NCBI GenBank assembly: GCA_963989245.1
Contig: CAXDII010000282.1
Span: 62,001 to 126,000 of the forward strand
DNA length: 64,000 bases
Origin: Nansenia antarctica
Taxonomy: Eukaryota; Chordata; Actinopteri; Argentiniformes; Microstomatidae
Reading direction: 5' to 3'
A program made the position numbers and the translations under genes. Below are positions 10,305 through 22,222 of this stretch, piece by piece. Positions within the stretch are counted from its first letter, which is position 1; each line of letters starts with the position of its first letter. The notes beneath the pieces are model-generated. The model did not search any database, was not told the DNA's origin, and saw only the letters and a list, made by a program, of their open reading frames with translations.

Positions 10305-12747
10305 AATTGCGTGTGTGCAGCCTTTTGCTCAAAAGTGATCAACGTTTCGTTTTCGGAGTCTCTTTTGACAATCTCTTCGAGAGCTGTTTTCAGTCATTAA
10401 CAGAGCTGTTCTGAAAGTGTCCAAGCGGCCTGTTCTTAGAGTGGACTGTGTTTTTTGCATTCGTTCTCAAGTTATATCAAACTATCAAAGTGTTGTTTTC
10501 TGCCTTTCACGAGCACATTTTGACTTGTTGTTGAATAATCCTATAATGTAACTCTAAATGACAATCAGAGCAACTTGAATTGCGTGTGTGCAGCCTTTTG
10601 CTCAAAAGTGATCAACGTTTCGTTTTCGGAGTCTCTTTTGACAATCTCTTCGAGAGCTGTTTTCAGTCATTAACAGAGCTGTTCTGAAAGTGTCCAAGCG
10701 GCCTGTTCTTAGAGTGGACTGTTTTTTGCATTCGTTCTCAAGTTATATCAAACTATCAAAGTGTTGTTTTCTGCCTTTCACGAGCACATTTTGACTTGTT
10801 GTTGAATAATCCTATAATGTAACTCTAAATGACAATCAGAGCAACTTGAATTGCGTGTGTGCAGCCTTTTGCTCAAAAGTGATCAACGTTTCGTTTTCGG
10901 AGTCTCTTTTGACAATCTCTTCGAGAGCTGTTTTCAGTCATTAACAGAGCTGTTCTGAAAGTGTCCAAGCGGCCTGTTCTTAGAGTGGACTGTTTTTTGC
11001 ATTCGTTCTCAAGTTATATCAAACTATCAAAGTGTTGTTTTCTGCCTTTCACGAGCACATTTTGACTTGTTGTTGAATAATCCTATAATGTAACTCTAAA
11101 TGACAATCAGAGCAACTTGAATTGCGTGTGTGCAGCCTTTTGCTCAAAAGTGATCAACGTTTCGTTTTCGGAGTCTCTTTTGACAATCTCTTCGAGAGCT
11201 GTTTTCAGTCATTAACAGAGCTGTTCTGAAAGTGTCCAAGCGGCCTGTTCTTAGAGTGGACTGTGTTTTTTGCATTCGTTCTCAAGTTATATCAAACTAT
11301 CAAAGTGTTGTTTTCTGCCTTTCACGAGCACATTTCGACTTGTTGTTGAATAATCCTATAATGTAACTCTAAATGACAATCAGAGCAACTTGAATTGCGT
11401 GTGTGCAGCCTTTTGCTCAAAAGTGATCAACGTTTCGTTTTCGGAGTCTCTTTTGACAATCTCTTCGAGAGCTGTTTTCAGTCATTAACAGAGCTGTTCT
11501 GAAAGTGTCCAAGCGGCCTGTTCTTAGAGTGGACTGTTTTTTGCATTCGTTCTCAAGTTATATCAAACTATCAAAGTGTTGTTTTCTGCCTTTCACGAGC
11601 ACATTTTGACTTGTTGTTGAATAATCCTATAATGTAACTCTAAATGACAATCAGAGCAACTTGAATTGCGTGTGTGCAGCCTTTTGCTCAAAAGTGATCA
11701 ACGTTTCGTTTTCGGAGTCTCTTTTGACAATCTCTTCGAGAGCTGTTTTCAGTCATTAACAGAGCTGTTCTGAAAGTGTCCAAGCGACCTGTTCTTAGAG
11801 TGGACTGTTTTTTGCATTCGTTCTCAAGTTATATCAAACTATCAAAGTGTTGTTTTCTGCCTTTCACGAGCACATTTTGACTTGTTGTTGAATAATCCTA
11901 TAATGTAACTCTAAATGACAATCAGAGCAACTTGAATTGCGTGTGTGCAGCCTTTTGCTCAAAAGTGATCAACGTTTCGTTTTCGGAGTCTCTTTTGACA
12001 ATCTCTTCGAGAGCTGTTTTCAGTCATTAACAGAGCTGTTCTGAAAGTGTCCAAGCGGCCTGTTCTTAGAATGGACTGTTTTTTGCATTCGTTCTCAAGT
12101 TATATCAAACTATCAAAGTGTTGTTTTCTGCCTTTCACGAGCACATTTTGACTTGTTGTTGAATAATCCTATAATGTAACTCTAAATGACAATCAGAGCA
12201 ACTTGAATTGCGTGTGTGCAGCCTTTTGCTCAAAAGTGATCAACGTTTCGTTTTCAGAGTCTCTTTTGACAATCTCTTCGAGAGCTGTTTTCAGTCATTA
12301 ACAGAGCTGTTCTGAAAGTGTCCAAGCGGCCTGTTCTTAGAGTGGACTGTTTTTTGCATTCGTTCTCAAGTTATATCAAACTATCAAAGTGTTGTTTTCT
12401 GCCTTTCACGAGCACATTTTGACTTGTTGTTGAATAATCCTATAATGTAACTCTAAATGACAATCAGAGCAACTTGAATTGCGTGTGTGCAGCCTTTTGC
12501 TCAAAAGTGATCAACGTTTCGTTTTCGGAGTCTCTTTTGACAATCTCTTCGAGAGCTGTTTTCAGTCATTAACAGAGCTGTTCTGAAAGTGTCCAAGCGG
12601 CCTGTTCTTAGAGTGGACTGTTTTTTGCATTCGTTCTCAAGTTATATCAAACTATCAAAGTGTTGTTTTCTGCCTTTCACGAGCACATTTTGACTTGTTG
12701 TTGAATAATCCTATAATGTAACTCTAAATGACAATCAGAGCAACTTG
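10305..12747 (+). repeat. HOR B unit 3: 9 monomers, 2,443 bp
   Basis: Order: insertion; plain; plain; insertion plus T215C (11120); plain; G124A (11664); G137A (11935); A51 (12206); plain. It equals the preceding unit minus one 137A monomer. Confidence 0.8.
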
Positions 12748-15188
12748 AATTGCGTGTGTGCAGCCTTTTGCTCAAAAGTGATCAACGTTTCGTTTTCGGA
12801 GTCTCTTTTGACAATCTCTTCGAGAGCTGTTTTCAGTCATTAACAGAGCTGTTCTGAAAGTGTCCAAGCGGCCTGTTCTTAGAGTGGACTGTGTTTTTTG
12901 CATTCGTTCTCAAGTTATATCAAACTATCAAAGTGTTGTTTTCTGCCTTTCACGAGCACATTTTGACTTGTTGTTGAATAATCCTATAATGTAACTCTAA
13001 ATGACAATCAGAGCAACTTGAATTGCGTGTGTGCAGCCTTTTGCTCAAAAGTGATCAACGTTTCGTTTTCGGAGTCTCTTTTGACAATCTCTTCGAGAGC
13101 TGTTTTCAGTCATTAACAGAGCTGTTCTGAAAGTGTCCAAGCGGCCTGTTCTTAGAGTGGACTGTTTTTTGCATTCGTTCTCAAGTTATATCAAACTATC
13201 AAAGTGTTGTTTTCTGCCTTTCACGAGCACATTTTGACTTGTTGTTGAATAATCCTATAATGTAACTCTAAATGACAATCAGAGCAACTTGAATTGCGTG
13301 TGTGCAGCCTTTTGCTCAAAAGTGATCAACGTTTCGTTTTCGGAGTCTCTTTTGACAATCTCTTCGAGAGCTGTTTTCAGTCATTAACAGAGCTGTTCTG
13401 AAAGTGTCCAAGCGGCCTGTTCTTAGAGTGGACTGTTTTTTGCATTCGTTCTCAAGTTATATCAAACTATCAAAGTGTTGTTTTCTGCCTTTCACGAGCA
13501 CATTTTGACTTGTTGTTGAATAATCCTATAATGTAACTCTAAATGACAATCAGAGCAACTTGAATTGCGTGTGTGCAGCCTTTTGCTCAAAAGTGATCAA
13601 CGTTTCGTTTTCGGAGTCTCTTTTGACAATCTCTTCGAGAGCTGTTTTCAGTCATTAACAGAGCTGTTCTGAAAGTGTCCAAGCGGCCTGTTCTTAGAGT
13701 GGACTGTTTTTTGCATTCGTTCTCAAGTTATATCAAACTATCAAAGTGTTGTTTTCTGCCTTTCACGAGCACATTTTGACTTGTTGTTGAATAATCCTAT
13801 AATGTAACTCTAAATGACAATCAGAGCAACTTGAATTGCGTGTGTGCAGCCTTTTGCTCAAAAGTGATCAACGTTTCGTTTTCGGAGTCTCTTTTGACAA
13901 TCTCTTCGAGAGCTGTTTTCAGTCATTAACAGAGCTGTTCTGAAAGTGTCCAAGCGGCCTGTTCTTAGAGTGGACTGTTTTTTGCATTCGTTCTCAAGTT
14001 ATATCAAACTATCAAAGTGTTGTTTTCTGCCTTTCACGAGCACATTTTGACTTGTTGTTGAATAATCCTATAATGTAACTCTAAATGACAATCAGAGCAA
14101 CTTGAATTGCGTGTGTGCAGCCTTTTGCTCAAAAGTGATCAACGTTTCGTTTTCGGAGTCTCTTTTGACAATCTCTTCGAGAGCTGTTTTCAGTCATTAA
14201 CAGAGCTGTTCTGAAAGTGTCCAAGCGGCCTGTTCTTAGAGTGGACTGTTTTTTGCATTCGTTCTCAAGTTATATCAAACTATCAAAGTGTTGTTTTCTG
14301 CCTTTCACGAGCACATTTTGACTTGTTGTTGAATAATCCTATAATGTAACTCTAAATGACAATCAGAGCAACTTGAATTGCGTGTGTGCAGCCTTTTGCT
14401 CAAAAGTGATCAACGTTTCGTTTTCGGAGTCTCTTTTGACAATCTCTTCGAGAGCTGTTTTCAGTCATTAACAGAGCTGTTCTGAAAGTGTCCAAGCGGC
14501 CTGTTCTTAGAATGGACTGTTTTTTGCATTCGTTCTCAAGTTATATCAAACTATCAAAGTGTTGTTTTCTGCCTTTCACGAGCACATTTTGACTTGTTGT
14601 TGAATAATCCTATAATGTAACTCTAAATGACAATCAGAGCAACTTGAATTGCGTGTGTGCAGCCTTTTGCTCAAAAGTGATCAACGTTTCGTTTTCAGAG
14701 TCTCTTTTGACAATCTCTTCGAGAGCTGTTTTCAGTCATTAACAGAGCTGTTCTGAAAGTGTCCAAGCGGCCTGTTCTTAGAGTGGACTGTTTTTTGCAT
14801 TCGTTCTCAAGTTATATCAAACTATCAAAGTGTTGTTTTCTGCCTTTCACGAGCACATTTTGACTTGTTGTTGAATAATCCTATAATGTAACTCTAAATG
14901 ACAATCAGAGCAACTTGAATTGCGTGTGTGCAGCCTTTTGCTCAAAAGTGATCAACGTTTCGTTTTCGGAGTCTCTTTTGACAATCTCTTCGAGAGCTGT
15001 TTTCAGTCATTAACAGAGCTGTTCTGAAAGTGTCCAAGCGGCCTGTTCTTAGAGTGGACTGTTTTTTGCATTCGTTCTCAAGTTATATCAAACTATCAAA
15101 GTGTTGTTTTCTGCCTTTCACGAGCACATTTTGACTTGTTGTTGAATAATCCTATAATGTAACTCTAAATGACAATCAGAGCAACTTG
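12748..15188 (+). repeat. HOR B unit 4: 9 monomers, 2,441 bp
   Basis: Order: insertion; five plain monomers; G137A (14376); A51 (14647); plain. The middle insertion-plus-215C and 124A monomers are replaced by plain ones, as in unit 1, so units 1 and 4 are more alike than either is to units 2 and 3. Confidence 0.75.
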
Positions 15189-15732
15189 AATTGCGTGTGT
15201 GCAGCCTTTTGCTCAAAAGTGATCAACGTTTCGTTTTCGGAGTCTCTTTTGACAATCTCTTCGAGAGCTGTTTTCAGTCATTAACAGAGCTGTTCTGAAA
15301 GTGTCCAAGCGGCCTGTTCTTAGAGTGGACTGTGTTTTTTGCATTCGTTCTCAAGTTATATCAAACTATCAAAGTGTTGTTTTCTGCCTTTCACGAGCAC
15401 ATTTTGACTTGTTGTTGAATAATCCTATAATGTAACTCTAAATGACAATCAGAGCAACTTGAATTGCGTGTGTGCAGCCTTTTGCTCAAAAGTGATCAAC
15501 GTTTCGTTTTCGGAGTCTCTTTTGACAATCTCTTCGAGAGCTGTTTTCAGTCATTAACAGAGCTGTTCTGAAAGTGTCCAAGCGGCCTGTTCTTAGAGTG
15601 GACTGTTTTTTGCATTCGTTCTCAAGTTATATCAAACTATCAAAGTGTTGTTTTCTGCCTTTCACGAGCACATTTTGACTTGTTGTTGAATAATCCTATA
15701 ATGTAACTCTAAATGACAATCAGAGCAACTTG
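15189..15732 (+). repeat. HOR B partial unit, junction to the 45-mer
   Basis: An insertion monomer (15189, 273 bp) and a plain one. With the two monomers that follow (15733 plain; 16004 insertion plus T215C) they repeat the opening order of units 2 and 3. The 45-mer super-unit therefore begins inside what is still B-type sequence, and the exact junction cannot be placed better than within one monomer. Confidence 0.65.
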
Positions 15733-17631
15733 AATTGCGTGTGTGCAGCCTTTTGCTCAAAAGTGATCAACGTTTCGTTTTCGGAGTCTCTTTTGACAAT
15801 CTCTTCGAGAGCTGTTTTCAGTCATTAACAGAGCTGTTCTGAAAGTGTCCAAGCGGCCTGTTCTTAGAGTGGACTGTTTTTTGCATTCGTTCTCAAGTTA
15901 TATCAAACTATCAAAGTGTTGTTTTCTGCCTTTCACGAGCACATTTTGACTTGTTGTTGAATAATCCTATAATGTAACTCTAAATGACAATCAGAGCAAC
16001 TTGAATTGCGTGTGTGCAGCCTTTTGCTCAAAAGTGATCAACGTTTCGTTTTCGGAGTCTCTTTTGACAATCTCTTCGAGAGCTGTTTTCAGTCATTAAC
16101 AGAGCTGTTCTGAAAGTGTCCAAGCGGCCTGTTCTTAGAGTGGACTGTGTTTTTTGCATTCGTTCTCAAGTTATATCAAACTATCAAAGTGTTGTTTTCT
16201 GCCTTTCACGAGCACATTTCGACTTGTTGTTGAATAATCCTATAATGTAACTCTAAATGACAATCAGAGCAACTTGAATTGCATGTGTGCAGCCTTTTGC
16301 TCAAAAGTGATCAACGTTTCGTTTTCGGAGTCTCTTTTGACAATCTCTTCGAGAGCTGTTTTCAGTCATTAACAGAGCTGTTCTGAAAGTGTCCAAGCGG
16401 CCTGTTCTTAGAGTGGACTGTTTTTTGCATTCGTTCTCAAGTTATATCAAACTATCAAAGTGTTGTTTTCTGCCTTTCACGAGCACATTTTGACTTGTTG
16501 TTGAATAATCCTATAATGTAACTCTAAATGACAATCAGAGCAACTTGAATTGCGTGTGTGCAGCCTTTTGCTCAAAAGTGATCAACGTTTCGTTTTCGGA
16601 GTCTCTTTTGACAATCTCTTCGAGAGCTGTTTTCAGTCATTAACAGAGCTGTTCTGAAAGTGTCCAAGCGGCCTGTTCTTAGAGTGGACTGTTTTTTGCA
16701 TTCGTTCTCAAGTTATATCAAACTATCAAAGTGCTGTTTTCTGCCTTTCACGAGCACATTTTAACTTGTTGTTGAATAATCCTATAATGTAACTCTAAAT
16801 GACAATCAGAGCAACTTGAATTGCGTGTGTGCAGCCTTTTGCTCAAAAGTGATCAACGTTTCGTTTTCGGAGTCTCTTTTGACAATCTCTTCGAGAGCTG
16901 TTTTCAGTCATTAACAGAGCTGTTCTGAAAGTGTCCAAGCGGCCTGTTCTTAGAGTGGACTGTTTTTTGCATTCGTTCTCAAGTTATATCAAACTATCAA
17001 AGTGTTGTTTTCTGCCTTTCACGAGCACATTTTGACTTGTTGTTGAATAATCCTATAATGTAACTCTAAATGACAATCAGAGCAACTTGAATTGCGTGTG
17101 TGCAGCCTTTTGCTCAAAAGTGATCAACGTTTCGTTTTCGGAGTCTCTTTTGACAATCTCTTCGAGAGCTGTTTTCAGTCATTAACAGAGCTGTTCTGAA
17201 AGTGTCCAAGCGGCCTGTTCTTAGAGTGGACTGTTTTTTGCATTCGTTCTCAAGTTATATCAAACTATCAAAGTGTTGTTTTCTGCCTTTCACGAGCACA
17301 TTTTGACTTGTTGTTGAATAATCCTATAATGTAACTCTAAATGACAATCAGAGCAACTTGAATTGCGTGTGTGCAGCCTTTTGCTCAAAAGTGATCAACG
17401 TTTCGTTTTCGGAGTCTCTTTTGACAATCTCTTCGAGAGCTGTTTTCAGTCATTAACAGAGCTGTTCTGAAAGTGTCCAAGCGGCCTGTTCTTAGAGTGG
17501 ACTGTTTTTTGCATTCGTTCTCAAGTTATATCAAACTATCAAAGTGTTGTTTTCTGCCTTTCACGAGCACATTTTGACTTGTTGTTGAATAATCCTATAA
17601 TGTAACTCTAAATGACAATCAGAGCAACTTG

Positions 17632-17892
17632 AATTGCGTGTGTGCAGCCTTTTGCTCAAAAGTGATCAACGTTTCGTTTTCGGAGTCTCTTTTGACAATC
17701 TCTTCGAGAGCTGTTTTCAGTCATTAACAGAGCTGTTCTGAAAGTGTCCAAGCGGCCTGTTCTGAGAGTGGACTGTTTTTTTCATTCGTTCTCAAGTTCT
17801 ATCAGTGTTGTTTTCTGCTTTTCTGGAGCACATTTTGACTTGTTGCTGAATGCTCCTATAATGTAACTCTAAATGACAATCAGAGCAACTTG
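17632..17892 (+). repeat. Short mosaic monomer 1 (261 bp)
   Basis: First of 17 copies of a diverged form. Unit positions 1-132 and 233-271 are standard; between them are T133G, G151T, loss of 10 bp around 168-183 (one of two near-duplicate 8-bp units plus AA), C198T, A203T, C204G, T225C, A231G and A232C. All 17 copies carry the same set as far as I can see. The sharp edges mean a roughly 100-bp tract from a different monomer family was inserted into a standard monomer (gene conversion or double exchange) and then spread. It is preceded by three plain monomers and followed by two A51 monomers. Confidence 0.9.
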
Positions 17893-20800
17893 AATTGCGT
17901 GTGTGCAGCCTTTTGCTCAAAAGTGATCAACGTTTCGTTTTCAGAGTCTCTTTTGACAATCTCTTCGAGAGCTGTTTTCAGTCATTAACAGAGCTGTTCT
18001 GAAAGTGTCCAAGCGGCCTGTTCTTAGAGTGGACTGTTTTTTGCATTCGTTCTCAAGTTATATCAAACTATCAAAGTGTTGTTTTCTGCCTTTCACGAGC
18101 ACATTTTGACTTGTTGTTGAATAATCCTATAATGTAACTCTAAATGACAATCAGAGCAACTTGAATTGCGTGTGTGCAGCCTTTTGCTCAAAAGTGATCA
18201 ACGTTTCGTTTTCAGAGTCTCTTTTGACAATCTCTTCGAGAGCTGTTTTCAGTCATTAACAGAGCTGTTCTGAAAGTGTCCAAGCGGCCTGTTCTTAGAG
18301 TGGACTGTTTTTTGCATTCGTTCTCAAGTTATATCAAACTATCAAAGTGTTGTTTTCTGCCTTTCACGAGCACATTTTGACTTGTTGTTGAATAATCCTA
18401 TAATGTAACTCTAAATGACAATCAGAGCAACTTGAATTGCGTGTGTGCAGCCTTTTGCTCAAAAGTGATCAACGTTTCGTTTTCGGAGTCTCTTTTGACA
18501 ATCTCTTCGAGAGCTGTTTTCAGTCATTAACAGAGCTGTTCTGAAAGTGTCCAAACGGCCTGTTCTTAGAGTGGACTGTTTTTTGCATTCGTTCTCAAGT
18601 TATATCAAACTATCAAAGTGTTGTTTTCTGCCTTTCACGAGCACATTTTGACTTGTTGTTGAATAATCCTATAATGTAACTCTAAATGACAATCAGAGCA
18701 ACTTGAATTGCGTGTGTGCAGCCTTTTGCTCAAAAGTGATCAACGTTTCGTTTTCGGAGTCTCTTTTGACAATCTCTTCGAGAGCTGTTTTCAGTCATTA
18801 ACAGAGCTGTTCTGAAAGTGTCCAAGCGGCCTGTTCTTAGAGTGGACTGTTTTTTCCATTCGTTCTCAAGTTATATCAAACTATCAAAGTGTTGTTTTCT
18901 GCCTTTCACGAGCACATTTTGACTTGTTGTTGAATAATCCTATAATGTAACTCTAAATGACAAACAGAGCAACTTGAATTGCGTGTGTGCAGCCTTTTGC
19001 TCAAAAGTGATCAACGTTTCGTTTTTGGAGTCTCTTTTGACAATCTCTTCGAGAGCTGTTTTCAGTCATTAACAGAGCTGTTCTGAAAGTGTCCAAGCGG
19101 CCTGTTCTTAGAGTGGACTGTTTTTTGCATTCGTTCTCAAGTTATATCAAACTATCAAAGTGTTGTTTTCTGCCTTTCACGAGCACATTTTGACTTGTTG
19201 TTGAATAATCCTATAATGTAACTCTAAATGACAATCAGAGCAACTTGAATTGCGTGTGTGCAGCCTTTTGCTCAAAAGTGATCAACGTTTCGTTTTCAGA
19301 GTCTCTTTTGACAATCTCTTCGAGAGCTGTTTTCAGTCATTAACAGAGCTGTTCTGAAAGTGTCCAAGCGGCCTGTTCTTAGAGTGGACTGTTTTTTGCA
19401 TTCGTTCTCAAGTTATATCAAACTATCAAAGTGTTGTTTTCTGCCTTTCACGAGCACATTTTGACTTGTTGTTGAATAATCCTATAATGTAACTCTAAAT
19501 GACAATCAGAGCAACTTGAATTGCGTGTGTGCAGCCTTTTGCTCAAAAGTGATCAACGTTTCGTTTTCGGAGTCTCTTTTGACAATCTCTTCGAGAGCTG
19601 TTTTCAGTCATTAACAGAGCTGTTCTGAAAGTGTCCAAGCGGCCTGTTCTTAGAGTGTACTGTGTTTTTTGCATTCGTTCTCAAGTTATATCAAACTATC
19701 AAAGTGTTGTTTTCTGCCTTTCACGAGCACATTTTGACTTGTTGTTGAATAATCCTATAATGTAACTCTAAATGACAATCAGAGCAACTTGAATTGCGTG
19801 TGTGCAGCCTTTTGCTCAAAAGTGATCAACGTTTCGTTTTCAGAGTCTCTTTTGACAATCTCTTCGAGAGCTGTTTTCAGTCATTAACAGAGCTGTTCTG
19901 AAAGTGTCCAAGCGGCCTGTTCTTAGAGTGGACTGTTTTTTGCATTCGTTCTCAAGTTATATCAAACTATCAAAGTGTTGTTTTCTGCCTTTCACGAGCA
20001 CATTTTGACTTGTTGTTGAATAATCCTATAATGTAACTCTAAATGACAATCAGAGCAACTTGAATTGCGTGTGTGCAGCCTTTTGCTCAAAAGTGATCAA
20101 CGTTTCGTTTTCGGAGTCTCTTTTGACAATCTCTTCGAGAGCTGTTTTCAGTCATTAACAGAGCTGTTCTGAAAGTGTCCAAGCGGCCTGTTCTTAGAGT
20201 GGACTGTGTTTTTTGCATTCGTTCTCAAGTTATATCAAACTATCAAAGTGTTGTTTTCTGCCTTTCACGAGCACATTTTGACTTGTTGTTGAATAATCCT
20301 ATAATGTAACTCTAAATGACAATCAGAGCAACTTGAATTGCGTGTGTGCAGCCTTTTGCTCAAAAGTGATCAACGTTTCGTTTTCGGAGTCTCTTTTGAC
20401 AATCTCTTCGAGAGCTGTTTTCAGTCATTAACAGAGCTGTTCTGAAAGTGTCCAAGCGGCCTGTTCTTAGAGTGGACTGTTTTTTGCATTCGTTCTCAAG
20501 TTATATCAAACTATCAAAGTGTTGTTTTCTGCCTTTCACGAGCACATTTTGACTTGTTGTTGAATAATCCTATAATGTAACTCTAAATGACAATCAGAGC
20601 AACTTGAATTGCGTGTGTGCAGCCTTTTGCTCAAAAGTGATCAACGTTTCGTTTTCGGAGTCTCTTTTGACAATCTCTTCGAGAGCTGTTTTCAGTCATT
20701 AACAGAGCTGTTCTGAAAGTGTCCAAACGGCCTGTTCTTAGAGTGGACTGTTTTTTGCATTCGTTCTCAAGTTATATCAAACTATCAAAGTGTTGTTTTC

Positions 20801-21961
20801 TGCCTTTCACGAGCACATTTTGACTTGTTGTTGAATAATCCTATAATGTAACTCTAAATGACAATCAGAGCAACTTGAATTGCGTGTGTGCAGCCTTTTG
20901 CTCAAAAGTGATCAACGTTTCGTTTTCGGAGTCTCTTTTGACAATCTCTTCGAGAGCTGTTTTCAGTCATTAACAGAGCTGTTCTGAAAGTGTCCAAGCG
21001 GCCTGTTCTTAGAGTGGACTGTTTTTTGCATTCGTTCTCAAGTTATATCAAACTATCAAAGTGTTGTTTTCTGCCTTTCACGAGCACATTTTGACTTGTT
21101 GTTGAATAATCCTATAATGTAACTCTAAATGACAAACAGAGCAACTTGAATTGCGTGTGTGCAGCCTTTTGCTCAAAAGTGATCAACGTTTCGTTTTCGG
21201 AGTCTCTTTTGACAATCTCTTCGAGAGCTGTTTTCAGTCATTAACAGAGCTGTTCTGAAAGTGTCCAAGCGGCCTGTTCTTAGAGTGGACTGTTTTTTGC
21301 ATTCGTTCTCAAGTTATATCAAACTATCAAAGTGTTGTTTTCTGCCTTTCACGAGCACATTTTGACTTGTTGTTGAATAATCCTATAATGTAACTCTAAA
21401 TGACAATCAGAGCAACTTGAATTGCGTGTGTGCAGCCTTTTGCTCAAAAGTGATCAACGTTTCGTTTTCGGAGTCTCTTTTGACAATCTCTTCGAGAGCT
21501 GTTTTCAGTCATTAACAGAGCTGTTCTGAAAGTGTCCAAGCGGCCTGTTCTTAGAGTGGACTGTTTTTTGCATTCGTTCTCAAGTTATATCAAACTATCA
21601 AAGTGTTGTTTTCTGCCTTTCACGAGCACATTTTGACTTGTTGTTGAATAATCCTATAATGTAACTCTAAATGACAATCAGAGCAACTTGAATTGCGTGT
21701 GTGCAGCCTTTTGCTCAAAAGTGATCAACGTTTCGTTTTCGGAGTCTCTTTTGACAATCTCTTCGAGAGCTGTTTTCAGTCATTAACAGAGCTGTTCTGA
21801 AAGTGTCCAAGCGGCCTGTTCTTAGAGTGGACTGTTTTTTGCATTCGTTCTCAAGTTATATCAAACTATCAAAGTGTTGTTTTCTGCCTTTCACGAGCAC
21901 ATTTTGACTTGTTGTTGAATAATCCTATAATGTAACTCTAAATGACAATCAGAGCAACTTG

Positions 21962-22222
21962 AATTGCGTGTGTGCAGCCTTTTGCTCAAAAGTGATCAAC
22001 GTTTCGTTTTCGGAGTCTCTTTTGACAATCTCTTCGAGAGCTGTTTTCAGTCATTAACAGAGCTGTTCTGAAAGTGTCCAAGCGGCCTGTTCTGAGAGTG
22101 GACTGTTTTTTTCATTCGTTCTCAAGTTCTATCAGTGTTGTTTTCTGCTTTTCTGGAGCACATTTTGACTTGTTGCTGAATGCTCCTATAATGTAACTCT
22201 AAATGACAATCAGAGCAACTTG
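21962..22222 (+). repeat. Short mosaic monomer 2
   Basis: Second short copy of super-unit copy 1, 16 monomers (4,330 bp) after the first; followed by a monomer with A51, G140T and the insertion. Confidence 0.9.
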
